The notes under the pieces are model-generated. The model was given only the letters and a program-made list of their open reading frames with translations, did not search any database and was not told where the DNA came from. The position numbers were made by a program, and so were the translations under genes. From an uncultured Gammaproteobacteria bacterium (lineage in GTDB: Bacteria > Pseudomonadota > Gammaproteobacteria > Pseudomonadales > Pseudohongiellaceae): a stretch of 18,225 nt of DNA. Within the stretch, counting starts at the first letter, position 1. Each line of letters begins with the position of its first letter. The DNA lies in assembly GCA_903889815.1 (NCBI GenBank), contig CAISYX010000365.1, forward strand, positions 1-18,225. The letters run 5' to 3'. This document shows, in pieces, positions 6,415 through 14,030 of the stretch.

Positions 6415-7908
6415 ATGCTGAACCGGACCTCGCAAATCATCAACAGCGCGCCGGACGCCATGGTGGCAATGAATGCGCAGGGGATTGTCACGGAGTGGAA
6501 CCAGGCAGCGGTCGACATGTTTGGCTACACTGAACAGGAATCCGTTGGGAGAAAGCTGGGCGACCTGATCGTGCCTGCGGCATGGCGAGGCGCGCACAAC
6601 CATGCCCTGGCGCATCGCGTGCCGGAAGCAGACAGCAAGGTCATCAACCATACGATCGAAGTGCAGGCCTGCCGGGCAAATGGCGAACTGTTTCCCGCCG
6701 AGCTTGCCGTGAAGGCAGTCACCATCAATGGGGTTCAGGAATACATTGGACTGCTCCGGGATCTGACTGAAAAGAAGTTGTTCGAAGAAAAAAAGAGCGA
6801 AGCGCAGAAAATGGAGGCCATTGGTCAGATGACAGGCGGACTTGCCCATGACTTCAACAATCTGCTGGGCATCGTCATTGCCAATCTGGACTATCTGGAT
6901 CTGCACCGGCTGGGTGCGCAGGATGCGGTGCACGCCCGCAGTGCGCTGGATGCCGCGTTGCGTGCCTCCAAGGTGACCCGATCGCTGATGTCCGTGGCAC
7001 GCCGGCAAACGCTGGAGATTCGCATCACTGATGTGAATTCACAGATCGTGGAACTCGCCCCGCTGATTGAAACCACGGCCGGCAAGCATGTCGGGCTGGA
7101 AACCAGACTTTACGCACAGCCACTCTGGGCTTCCATCGACAAGTCTGGTTTCAGCAATGCCATCATCAATCTGCTGATCAATGCCCGGGATGCCGTCAAG
7201 GGTCGCAGTGAGAAGCACATCATACTGTCTACGGGCGTCGAAGAACTGGGCAGCAACGCCATGGAACTGGCGCCGGGCAAGTATGCAGTCATTGCTGTGC
7301 GTGACAATGGTTCGGGCATTCCAGAGAGCATTCGCAAGCGCGTGATGGAGCCCTTCTTCACGACCAAGGAGCGCGGACATGGCACCGGACTGGGACTGCC
7401 AATGGTGTACGGCTTTGCTCGTCAGCTTAATGGCACGGTCCACATCGAGAGCGAGGAGGGTGTCGGCACCACCGTCAGCATTTATCTGCCGCTGGTGGTT
7501 TCACATGACCTGGCTGTCGAGCCCGAGCGCAGAAACACCAGCGAGCCTGCGCACGCCGGCCCGCTGACCGTGCTGCTGGTGGATGATGAGGCTTTCTTGC
7601 GCAGGATTGCGGCTCGCATGATTGCGGACATGGGATTTCGCGTTTTGGAAGCCGAGTCGGGGGACCAGGCTCAAGACATTCTGCGCACCGAGGGCGTGGA
7701 CATTCTGTTCTCTGACATCGCCATGCCCGGGCAGCTGGATGGGGTGCAACTTGCAGCGTGGACTTCCGCCAACCTGCCGCAGGTGCGGATCATTCTGGCC
7801 ACAGGTTATCTGGATGATCAGAGTCGCCTGACGATCGAACCGCACTGGCAGGTACTGGAAAAGCCTTACCGGCGGGACGACCTCAGCAGAGCACTGCTTG
7901 CGGTGTAA
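6415..7908 (+). CDS. PAS-histidine kinase-receiver, C-terminal half of the interrupted hybrid kinase
   Basis: This 497-residue soluble module follows in frame after the TAA at 6376. Residues about 1-120 form a PAS domain (IINSAPDAMVAMN, GIVTEWNQAAVDMFGYT, DLTEKK). The HisKA is of the HDFNN type (GGLAHDFNNLLG) with His145. The ATPase domain has the N box (FSNAIINLLINARDAV), DNGSGIPE and GTGLGLPM. The C-terminal receiver, about 384-497, has LLVDDE, phospho-Asp434 (LFSDIAMP), Thr in ILATGY and Lys in LEKPYR. Every catalytic motif is intact, so there is no sign of decay after the stop. The ATG at 6415 is the first good start, with GGAGG 11 nt upstream; it loses about twelve residues of the helical linker. 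If made alone it would be a cytosolic kinase without its membrane sensor. It has no HPt domain, so the HPt proteins at 708 and 3587 are candidate partners. Confidence 0.85.
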   Translation: MLNRTSQIINSAPDAMVAMNAQGIVTEWNQAAVDMFGYTEQESVGRKLGDLIVPAAWRGAHNHALAHRVPEADSKVINHTIEVQACRANGELFPAELAVKAVTINGVQEYIGLLRDLTEKKLFEEKKSEAQKMEAIGQMTGGLAHDFNNLLGIVIANLDYLDLHRLGAQDAVHARSALDAALRASKVTRSLMSVARRQTLEIRITDVNSQIVELAPLIETTAGKHVGLETRLYAQPLWASIDKSGFSNAIINLLINARDAVKGRSEKHIILSTGVEELGSNAMELAPGKYAVIAVRDNGSGIPESIRKRVMEPFFTTKERGHGTGLGLPMVYGFARQLNGTVHIESEEGVGTTVSIYLPLVVSHDLAVEPERRNTSEPAHAGPLTVLLVDDEAFLRRIAARMIADMGFRVLEAESGDQAQDILRTEGVDILFSDIAMPGQLDGVQLAAWTSANLPQVRIILATGYLDDQSRLTIEPHWQVLEKPYRRDDLSRALLAV

Positions 7909-7922
7909 GGTAAGAAGACGCA

Positions 7923-7946
7923 GCGGCCCCTGGTGACAGGAACCGC
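7923..7946. terminator. Hairpin between convergent kinase and RND genes
   Basis: In the 48-nt gap between converging genes, GCGG (7923-7926) and CCTG (7929-7932) pair with CAGG (7937-7940) and CCGC (7943-7946) around a GTGA loop, leaving a 2-nt internal mismatch. There is no T tract on either side. It is therefore only a possible bidirectional terminator, favoured by position. Confidence 0.35.
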
Positions 7947-7956
7947 CGCGCGAGTA

Positions 7957-10900
7957 CTAGGCCGCCGTGCCGGTCGGTGTGCTGGTGGGTATGCGGCTGA
8001 GATCTTCCACGTGTTCGCGATGCGTTGTGAAGTCATAGAGAATCAGATACAGGCTGGGCACCAGGAACAGCGTGATTACCGTGGCAAACACCACTCCCCA
8101 GCCCAGTGAGATTGCCATGGGCACGATGAAGAAGGTCGCCGGTGTAGGCGTCACCATCAGCGGCACAAGGCCGATGAAGGTTGTCATCGAGGTCAGGAAG
8201 ATCGGGCGGAAGCGTGCCACGCCGGAGTTCGCCACGGCCTGTTCCAGGCTATGACCAGCCGCCACCTCGCTGTTGATGTAGTCCACCAGCACAAGACTGG
8301 AGTTCACCACCACGCCCCCCAGGGCGACGATGCCGATGAGTGAGAAGAACACCAGTTCCTGGCCCATGATGAAATGGCCGAGGATGGCGCCGATGGCACC
8401 GAATGGAATCACGCTCATGATGATCAGCGGCTGCCCGTAAGACTTCAAGGGGATGGCCAGCAGGACGAAAATGATGAACAAGGCGAGTGGATAGGTGGAG
8501 AACAGGCTACCCAGGGATTCGTCGCGTTGTTCGCCTTCCCCACCCAGCGCCAGATTGATCTGGTATTCATCGTTCCAGCGCTGCGAAAACTCGGCGGCAA
8601 TTTCCTGCGTCACCTGCTCGGGGGTGCTGACTTCGCGATTGATGTCGGCATTCACTGTAATGATGCGCCGTCCATCCTCACGATTGATGCTGGAATAGCC
8701 ATTGCCCAGCGACAGACGGGCCACACTGGAAAGTGGCACCTCGCCTCCGTCGGGAGTGCGCAACAACATGTCTTCCAGGTTGCCCAGCGACTGTCGCTCA
8801 TTCTCGGGGTAGCGCACCATCACCTTGATCTGGTCGGAGCCGCGCTGGATGCGCTGGGACTCCGCGCCATAGAAGGCCTGGCGTACCTGACGGGAGATGT
8901 CGTCCAGGGTGAAGCCAAGCAATTCGCCTTCACGCAGGATCTCGATCTGCACTTCCTGCTTGCCTGCACGGAAGGAATCGCTGATGTCGAACACGCCGGG
9001 ATAGCGCGCCAGTGCTTCACGCAGCTCTGCCGTGGCAATGCGCAGGCTGTCTTCGTTGCGCCCTTCCAGGCGGAAACTCAAGGCCTGTCCGGCAGAGAAG
9101 GAGTCAGACACAAAGTTCATTTCCAGGGCATCAGGAATGAATCCGACCTTTTCGCGCCAGCGGTCGCGAATATCATTGGCACTCATCTCGCCGCGCGCAT
9201 CAAAGGAGCTCAGGATCATGACCACTTCGGCAATGTGACTGCCTCCCGCGCTACCGCGGCCCATGGCAGGGCCCCCTCGGTTGATGCGGGAGCCAAGGGT
9301 GGTCAGGGTGTTCTCGACGATGTAGCCGGGACTTTCAGGCGCATCGCCTGCGGCAATGCGCGCATCCAGTTCTGCTTCGATTTCCAGAACAAGTTCAGCG
9401 GCTGCAGCCTCCACTTTCGCCAGCGCCTCTTCCGTGACAGCGACCGGCACTCCTTCCGGCATCTGAATGCTGGCATAGACGCGATCACCTTCCACCGCCG
9501 GGAAGAACTGAAAAATCACCCGTCCGCTCATCAGCATGGCCACAGTGATCAGAATCACGGCGGTGGCGGCTGCCCATGTGGCATAGCGATAATCCAGGCA
9601 CACGCGCAGGGCAGGCTGATAGATTTTGGTAGCGAAACTCTCAAGGCTGCCAGAAATGGCCTTCTGTAGATTCTGCCAGCGCTTTACCAGCGCATTGTCT
9701 TCCGAGAAATAGCCGCCCTTGCTCTTGTGTGACAGGTGGCCCGGCAATATGAGCTGGGATTCGACGAGACTGGCGATCAGACAAAGAGACACGACGACGC
9801 CGATCACATTGAAGAATGCGCCCATCGGGCCGTCCAGAATCAGCAGCGGCAGGAAGGCCGCGATGGTGGTGAGAACGCCGAAAATAACAGGAATCGAGAC
9901 GCTGAGGGTGCCTTCGGCCGCGGCTTCGCGAGGCGACATGCCTTGTTGTTCATAGACGTAGACGCGTTCGCCGACAACGATGGCATCGTCAACGATGATG
10001 CCCAGCACCAGAATGAAAGCCATGATGGTCAGCGAGCTGATGGTCAGGCCCATGGTGGGGAACATGGCCAGTGCGCCAAGCATGGCCACTGGGATGCCCG
10101 CAGCCACCCATAGGGCGGTCTTGAAGCGCAGGAACAGGGTCAGCACGAACAAGACCAGGAAGAATCCTGAATAAGCGTTGCTCGCCACCGTGGAGATGCG
10201 CTCCTTCAGACCTTTCGCATCGTCAGTAAGTACCGTCAGCTCTACGCTGGCGGGCATGCGTGCCTGGCGCGCTTCCACGAAGGCTTTTACCGCTTCGGCA
10301 GAGCGTACGGTGTCTTCTTCACCTATACGATAGATTTCTATGATGGCCGCATTCTTGCCGTTGACGCGCGCCGTCAGATAGCCCTCTTCGAAGCCATCGC
10401 GCACCGTGGCGATATCTCCCAGCCGCAGCTGAGAACCATCCGGGAAAGAACGCACCACGATGTTCTCGTATTCTTCGCCTTCGTAAATGCGGCCCTTGCT
10501 GCGCAGCAGAATCTCGCCGCCTGGAGTTCGCAGCGTGCCAGCGGGCATGTCCATCGCAGATCTGTTGATGGCATTGGACACCTGGCTCAGGCTCAGATTG
10601 TACTGGCGCAAGGTGAGTTCGGAGACTTCGACGGAAATTTCATACGGACGTATATAGTTGACTTCCACGCGGGAAATCCCATCCAGATCGATCAGCTCGA
10701 GACGGATCTGTTCGCCGATCTCCTTCAGACTGGCGTCATCGGTGTCAGCGACAAGGGCGAGTGACATCACGGTACTGACCGGAGAGAACGATGCGACCGT
10801 GGGCTCTTCGATGTCGTCCGGGAACGTCACGATGCCGTCGATGGTGCTTTTCACGTCATTCAGCACGCGATTCAGGTCGGCTCCGCCTTCCAGTTGCAGG

Positions 10901-11178
10901 GTGGCGGCGCAGCCACCCTCGCGGGCGGTTGAGGTCATGCGCTGGATGTTCTCGACATTCTCCAGAGCCTCTTCCAGGTGCAGACACACCGCCTGCTCGA
11001 CTTCTTCAGGGGCCGCGCCCGGATAGGGCACGTTGACCTGAATGGTGCCGGTTTCGATGCTGGGAAACTCCTCCTGCCGCGTGTTCATGTAGGCAAGGGT
11101 GCCCGACACCAGGAACACCATCATCAACAAATTGGAGGCAATGGGGTTATCGATAAACCAGTAAACGACAGTTCTCAT
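7957..11178 (-). CDS. RND efflux transporter permease (AcrB/HAE-like)
   Basis: This 1073-residue inner-membrane proton-driven pump subunit belongs to the RND superfamily, whose members expel drugs or other amphiphiles through an adaptor and an outer-membrane channel. It has the usual design: a first span near residues 8-30 (NPIASNLLMMVFLVSG), a periplasmic porter region with the typical YPGAAPEEVEQAV, a block of spans with GIIVDDAIVV, a second large periplasmic loop, and a final membrane block ending FLVPSLYLILYDF. Asp397 and Asp398 match the proton-relay Asp pair of AcrB. In the TM10 motif (GGVVVNSSLVLVDY) the position of AcrB Lys940 is Val958. Arg and Thr of the RPIFLTS motif are kept. The ATG overlaps the stop of the adaptor gene by 4 nt (ATGA), so the two are co-translated. 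No outer-membrane factor gene is present, so a TolC-type partner must come from elsewhere. The substrate cannot be told from sequence. Confidence 0.93.
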   Translation of the reverse strand: MRTVVYWFIDNPIASNLLMMVFLVSGTLAYMNTRQEEFPSIETGTIQVNVPYPGAAPEEVEQAVCLHLEEALENVENIQRMTSTAREGGCAATLQLEGGADLNRVLNDVKSTIDGIVTFPDDIEEPTVASFSPVSTVMSLALVADTDDASLKEIGEQIRLELIDLDGISRVEVNYIRPYEISVEVSELTLRQYNLSLSQVSNAINRSAMDMPAGTLRTPGGEILLRSKGRIYEGEEYENIVVRSFPDGSQLRLGDIATVRDGFEEGYLTARVNGKNAAIIEIYRIGEEDTVRSAEAVKAFVEARQARMPASVELTVLTDDAKGLKERISTVASNAYSGFFLVLFVLTLFLRFKTALWVAAGIPVAMLGALAMFPTMGLTISSLTIMAFILVLGIIVDDAIVVGERVYVYEQQGMSPREAAAEGTLSVSIPVIFGVLTTIAAFLPLLILDGPMGAFFNVIGVVVSLCLIASLVESQLILPGHLSHKSKGGYFSEDNALVKRWQNLQKAISGSLESFATKIYQPALRVCLDYRYATWAAATAVILITVAMLMSGRVIFQFFPAVEGDRVYASIQMPEGVPVAVTEEALAKVEAAAAELVLEIEAELDARIAAGDAPESPGYIVENTLTTLGSRINRGGPAMGRGSAGGSHIAEVVMILSSFDARGEMSANDIRDRWREKVGFIPDALEMNFVSDSFSAGQALSFRLEGRNEDSLRIATAELREALARYPGVFDISDSFRAGKQEVQIEILREGELLGFTLDDISRQVRQAFYGAESQRIQRGSDQIKVMVRYPENERQSLGNLEDMLLRTPDGGEVPLSSVARLSLGNGYSSINREDGRRIITVNADINREVSTPEQVTQEIAAEFSQRWNDEYQINLALGGEGEQRDESLGSLFSTYPLALFIIFVLLAIPLKSYGQPLIIMSVIPFGAIGAILGHFIMGQELVFFSLIGIVALGGVVVNSSLVLVDYINSEVAAGHSLEQAVANSGVARFRPIFLTSMTTFIGLVPLMVTPTPATFFIVPMAISLGWGVVFATVITLFLVPSLYLILYDFTTHREHVEDLSRIPTSTPTGTAA

Positions 11179-12335
11179 TGCTGCACGACCTGAACGGCCA
11201 TGCCGTCAACAACAGCCTGAATCGGCGACATGCAGATCAGCTCGCCGGCACGCAGCCCGCCACTGATCAGCACGCGATCACTTTCGAGCCGCAGGATTTC
11301 GACATCGCGGAAGTGCATGCGGTTCTCTGAGTCCACCACCAGCACCTGAGTGCCGCCGCGAATCACTTCGCGGGGCAGAGAGACAATGTTGTCCACAGAT
11401 TTGCCGGCGATGGTCGCTTCGACGTAGAGCCCTACAGGCAGTGGAATAGCCTGCGCATCTTCTTCGGTTGCCATTGAGGAACCCGGATTTTCGACGCGCA
11501 CAATGGCCTGTACTGAATTATTCGATGCATCAATGCCGGCTTCCGTGCGCACCAAGCGACCGGTCCAGGAATGCAGTTGTCCGCCGAACATGCCCTGCAG
11601 GTTGACGGCAGGCTGGGATGCCTCCGGCAATTCGCCGCGATGCCCGAGCGGAATGTCGAGATAGCCCAGCTGGGTCAGGGCGAGCGGAATGCGCACTTCC
11701 ACTTCATCCGCGCTCAGCAGCGTCGCCAGTGAGGTGCCGCGATTCACGTGCTGCCCCAGTTCGATGCTGGTGCTCTCCACGATCGTGGCGAAGGGCGCGC
11801 GTACTTCACTGCGCCGCAATTCAAGCTGGGTTTGCGCGAGGGTCGCCTGCGCATCTTTCAGGCGCCCTGAGGCAATGTCTGCCTGGCGCTGAAGATTCTC
11901 CACCTGGGATTCGCTGACCAGGCGTCGGACGGCCAGTTCCCGGTAGCGTTCCAGTTCGGTCGTCGCGTGGCGAAATTCGGTTTCGGCCTGTGCCACACTG
12001 CTCTGGCTGCGGGCCAGGGTGTTTTCGAAGTCGCTGCTGTCCAGTCGCAGGATCGCTTCGTCAGCCGCGAAGAATCCGCCTGGAACGAGGTTCGGTGACA
12101 CCCATGACACTGGCCCTGCTGCAGCGGCCGAAAGGTTTACCCGCCGCGAGGCCTGCACCTTGCCCTGGGATTGGACCTCCATTGTGACGGACTCCGGTTG
12201 CACCGGGGAGACACGCACGGTGGTCAGCGCCTGCTCAGGTGCCACGGCTTCCAGACGCTCCGGATTGCGCACCAGCGTGAAGAAAACCAGCACCGCGCCG
12301 GTAAGAATGGCGATGGGGATAATGACTCGCTTCAA
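11175..12335 (-). CDS. RND efflux membrane-fusion (adaptor) protein
   Basis: This 386-residue periplasmic adaptor links the permease to an outer-membrane channel. It has an N-terminal membrane anchor (about 4-22, VIIPIAILTGAVLVFFTLV) and no lipobox Cys. A half-lipoyl segment (VQSQGKVQASRRVNLSA) is followed by a coiled-coil hairpin at about 110-185 (SSVAQAETEFRHATTELERY, LKDAQATLAQTQLELRRSEV), then the second half-lipoyl segment (RAPFATIVESTSIELGQHV), and then beta-barrel and membrane-proximal parts. The start is TTG at 12335. A stop codon (TAA) lies immediately upstream in frame, no ATG or GTG occurs before the anchor, and AGAGG sits about 11 nt upstream. The 3' end overlaps the permease start by 4 nt. 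The upstream edge touches the stop of a possible 68-codon ORF (TTGA overlap), which may couple their translation. Confidence 0.9.
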   Translation of the reverse strand: MKRVIIPIAILTGAVLVFFTLVRNPERLEAVAPEQALTTVRVSPVQPESVTMEVQSQGKVQASRRVNLSAAAAGPVSWVSPNLVPGGFFAADEAILRLDSSDFENTLARSQSSVAQAETEFRHATTELERYRELAVRRLVSESQVENLQRQADIASGRLKDAQATLAQTQLELRRSEVRAPFATIVESTSIELGQHVNRGTSLATLLSADEVEVRIPLALTQLGYLDIPLGHRGELPEASQPAVNLQGMFGGQLHSWTGRLVRTEAGIDASNNSVQAIVRVENPGSSMATEEDAQAIPLPVGLYVEATIAGKSVDNIVSLPREVIRGGTQVLVVDSENRMHFRDVEILRLESDRVLISGGLRAGELICMSPIQAVVDGMAVQVVQQ

Positions 12336-12538
12336 TTAGGGTAAACCTCTTGGGATGCTGACTTGTGTAAATGCGAGAGCGGAACACCGCTGCCTTTGTG
12401 CTGGTATACGCTGTACAAAGCCAGAAGATCAGCGTTGAACCAAATATTCTGAACACGCCCGCTATTACGGGTGCCCACCGGAATACTGTCGGCGCTGGGT
12501 GAAATTTTTACGCGTTTGTTGCGGCAAATCTCGCTCAA
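12332..12538 (-). CDS. Possible small ORF upstream of the adaptor gene
   Basis: This 68-codon frame starts at TTG (12538) and ends in a TGA that overlaps the adaptor's TTG start by 3 nt (TTGA). An internal GTG (V21) is an alternative start. The protein is basic in its first third, then reads VQNIWFNADLLALYSVYQ, and has a His/Ser-rich tail (PLSHLHKSAS). No family is recognised, and no signal peptide or membrane span is evident. In favour are the exact stop/start junction and the AGAGG inside its end that would serve the adaptor. Against are the TTG start, no clear ribosome site of its own and third-position base use that looks less GC-biased than the neighbouring genes. It could be a leader peptide, a small conserved protein or chance. 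Confidence 0.25.
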   Translation of the reverse strand: MSEICRNKRVKISPSADSIPVGTRNSGRVQNIWFNADLLALYSVYQHKGSGVPLSHLHKSASQEVYPN

Positions 12539-12554
12539 GGCATAGAGTCTTTAC
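12336..12554. promoter_or_regulatory. Divergent region between RND operon and trkH
   Basis: This 219-nt stretch separates the leftward RND operon from the rightward trkH operon, so promoters for both are expected. Visible structure includes a hairpin AGCGG-AACA-CCGCT at 12378-12391 and a dyad CTTTGT (12394-12399) / ACAAAG (12415-12420) centred on GTATAC (12404-12409). An AT-rich patch (GAAATTTTTA) lies near 12500. TTGCGG near 12520 could be a -35 for trkH but lacks a good -10. No site is certain. Most of the stretch is covered by the doubtful small ORF on the minus strand. Confidence 0.35.
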
Positions 12555-14030
12555 ATGCATTCGACTTACCTTGCCGCCATGAAAACCTTCAGTCCTGTTC
12601 TGATCGTCCTTGGCGTTGTCCTTTGTGTCTCCGCCACGCTCCAGCTGTTCCCCGCCCTGGTGGGGCTGGCATTCGAGACGGGCAATCACAGTGCCTTCTT
12701 CAAAAGTGCCGCGACAGGCTTCCTTGCCGGAACAATCTGCGTTGCCATTGGCCATTTCACCCGAACGCCGCATCTGCAGCCCCGGCAGATGTTTCTGATT
12801 ACGGCAACGGCCTGGATTGTGGTGCCGCTTTTTGGTGCGCTGCCTTTTCTGCTGCTGCCACAGGGGTTTTCGATGGCAGATGCCGTGTTCGAGTCGGTCT
12901 CTGGCATGACGACTACCGGGGCCACCGTCCTGTTCGGCCTGGACAACATGGGCCAGGACATCCTGTTGTGGCGTTCTCTGCTGCACTGGTTTGGCGGTAT
13001 CGGCATCATCGGCATGGCCATCGCCGTGTTGCCGTTTCTGAGTGTTGGCGGCATGAAACTGTTTCGAACAGAGTCCTCTGACTGGTCTGACAAATCACTG
13101 CCGCGCACCCAGCAGCTGCTCAAACAAATGGTTTTGGTGTATGTGGCGTTAACAGTCCTGTGCGCCCTGCTTTTCTGGGTGTTCGGGATGGATACCCTGA
13201 ATGCGATCAATCACGCAATGGCTACGATTTCAACCGGGGGCTTTTCCACCTCTGACAGCTCTTTCGGGCAATTTGAGTCGCCGGTGCTGCACTGGATCTG
13301 CATCGCGTTCATGATCCTGGGTGCGAGTCCGTTTGCTCTTTTCTTGCGGGCAGTGAAACACCGAACGCTGGCGCCACTGCGTGACAGGCAACTGCTGGGT
13401 ATGCTGGCGATAATGGGCGGACTGAGTTCGGCGCTGGCCATCGTTGTCTGGCAACTGGGTGACTCTTCTGTCCTGGATTCTGTAACACTGGCCACATTTA
13501 ATCTGGTGTCGGTAATGACTACCACAGGGTATGCCAGCGCGGACTACAGTCAGTGGGGCAACTTCGCCATCGTGATCTTCTTCTTCGCGACTTTCGTGGG
13601 CGGGTGCTCGGGCTCTACCAGTGGGGGGGTGAAAATCTTTCGCCTGCAGCTGTGCATGACACTCATCCGCGAGCAGGTAGCGCGCGCCATCCATCCCCGG
13701 GCGGCCCTGCCGCGAGCGTACAACGGGGTCATCGTCTCTGACGAAATCGTGACCTCACTGGTCGCCTTTCTGTTCATGATGGTGATCTGTCTGGCAGTCA
13801 TGACACTATTGCTGTCGCTGACCGGCCTGGATCTGGTCACGAGTCTGACGGGGTCTGCGACCGCTCTGGCGAACGTGGGCCCCGGTCTGGGGCCGATCAT
13901 CGGGCCGGCAGGCAATTTTTCCAGCCTGTCCGATATGGCCAAGTGGGTATTGTGTGGAGGGATGATCATGGGACGGCTGGAGTTTCTGACGATCATTGTG
14001 CTGTTCAGCCCTGCGTTCTGGAGGCGTTGA
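12555..14030 (+). CDS. trkH: TrkH-family potassium uptake protein
   Basis: This 491-residue inner-membrane subunit of the Trk/Ktr potassium uptake system is close to the usual TrkH length. It is hydrophobic throughout and carries all four pore-loop filter motifs: MTTTGA with Gly122, ISTGGF with Gly228, MTTTGY with Gly325, and ANVGPG with Gly442. These glycines line the K+ filter in the family. The ATG at 12555 is used; a second ATG at 12579 aligns better with the start of the first span (FSPVLIVLGVVL) and is possible. Neither has a strong ribosome site. The stop overlaps the next ATG by 1 nt (TGATG), placing trkH at the head of an operon with a KdpD-like kinase and a KdpE-like regulator. The cytosolic partner TrkA is not in the window and would have to be encoded elsewhere. 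Confidence 0.95.
   Translation: MHSTYLAAMKTFSPVLIVLGVVLCVSATLQLFPALVGLAFETGNHSAFFKSAATGFLAGTICVAIGHFTRTPHLQPRQMFLITATAWIVVPLFGALPFLLLPQGFSMADAVFESVSGMTTTGATVLFGLDNMGQDILLWRSLLHWFGGIGIIGMAIAVLPFLSVGGMKLFRTESSDWSDKSLPRTQQLLKQMVLVYVALTVLCALLFWVFGMDTLNAINHAMATISTGGFSTSDSSFGQFESPVLHWICIAFMILGASPFALFLRAVKHRTLAPLRDRQLLGMLAIMGGLSSALAIVVWQLGDSSVLDSVTLATFNLVSVMTTTGYASADYSQWGNFAIVIFFFATFVGGCSGSTSGGVKIFRLQLCMTLIREQVARAIHPRAALPRAYNGVIVSDEIVTSLVAFLFMMVICLAVMTLLLSLTGLDLVTSLTGSATALANVGPGLGPIIGPAGNFSSLSDMAKWVLCGGMIMGRLEFLTIIVLFSPAFWRR

Noticed and set aside
6043..7008. Minus-strand open frame (321 codons) spanning the interrupted kinase stop
   Set aside because: Tempting because it bridges the TAA, but it is antisense to PAS and HisKA sequence with clear motifs and has no motif of its own.
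8374..9669. Long plus-strand open frame (431 codons) opposite the RND permease
   Set aside because: It lies wholly antisense to a well-supported RND gene, its translation is rich in His, Gln and Arg with no recognisable motif, and it is the kind of long shadow frame expected opposite GC-rich coding DNA.
13943..14029. Upstream extension of the KdpD-like gene
   Set aside because: The extra 29 codons lie inside trkH and show no DUF4118 similarity; the ATG at 14030 has GGAGG and a TGATG junction.
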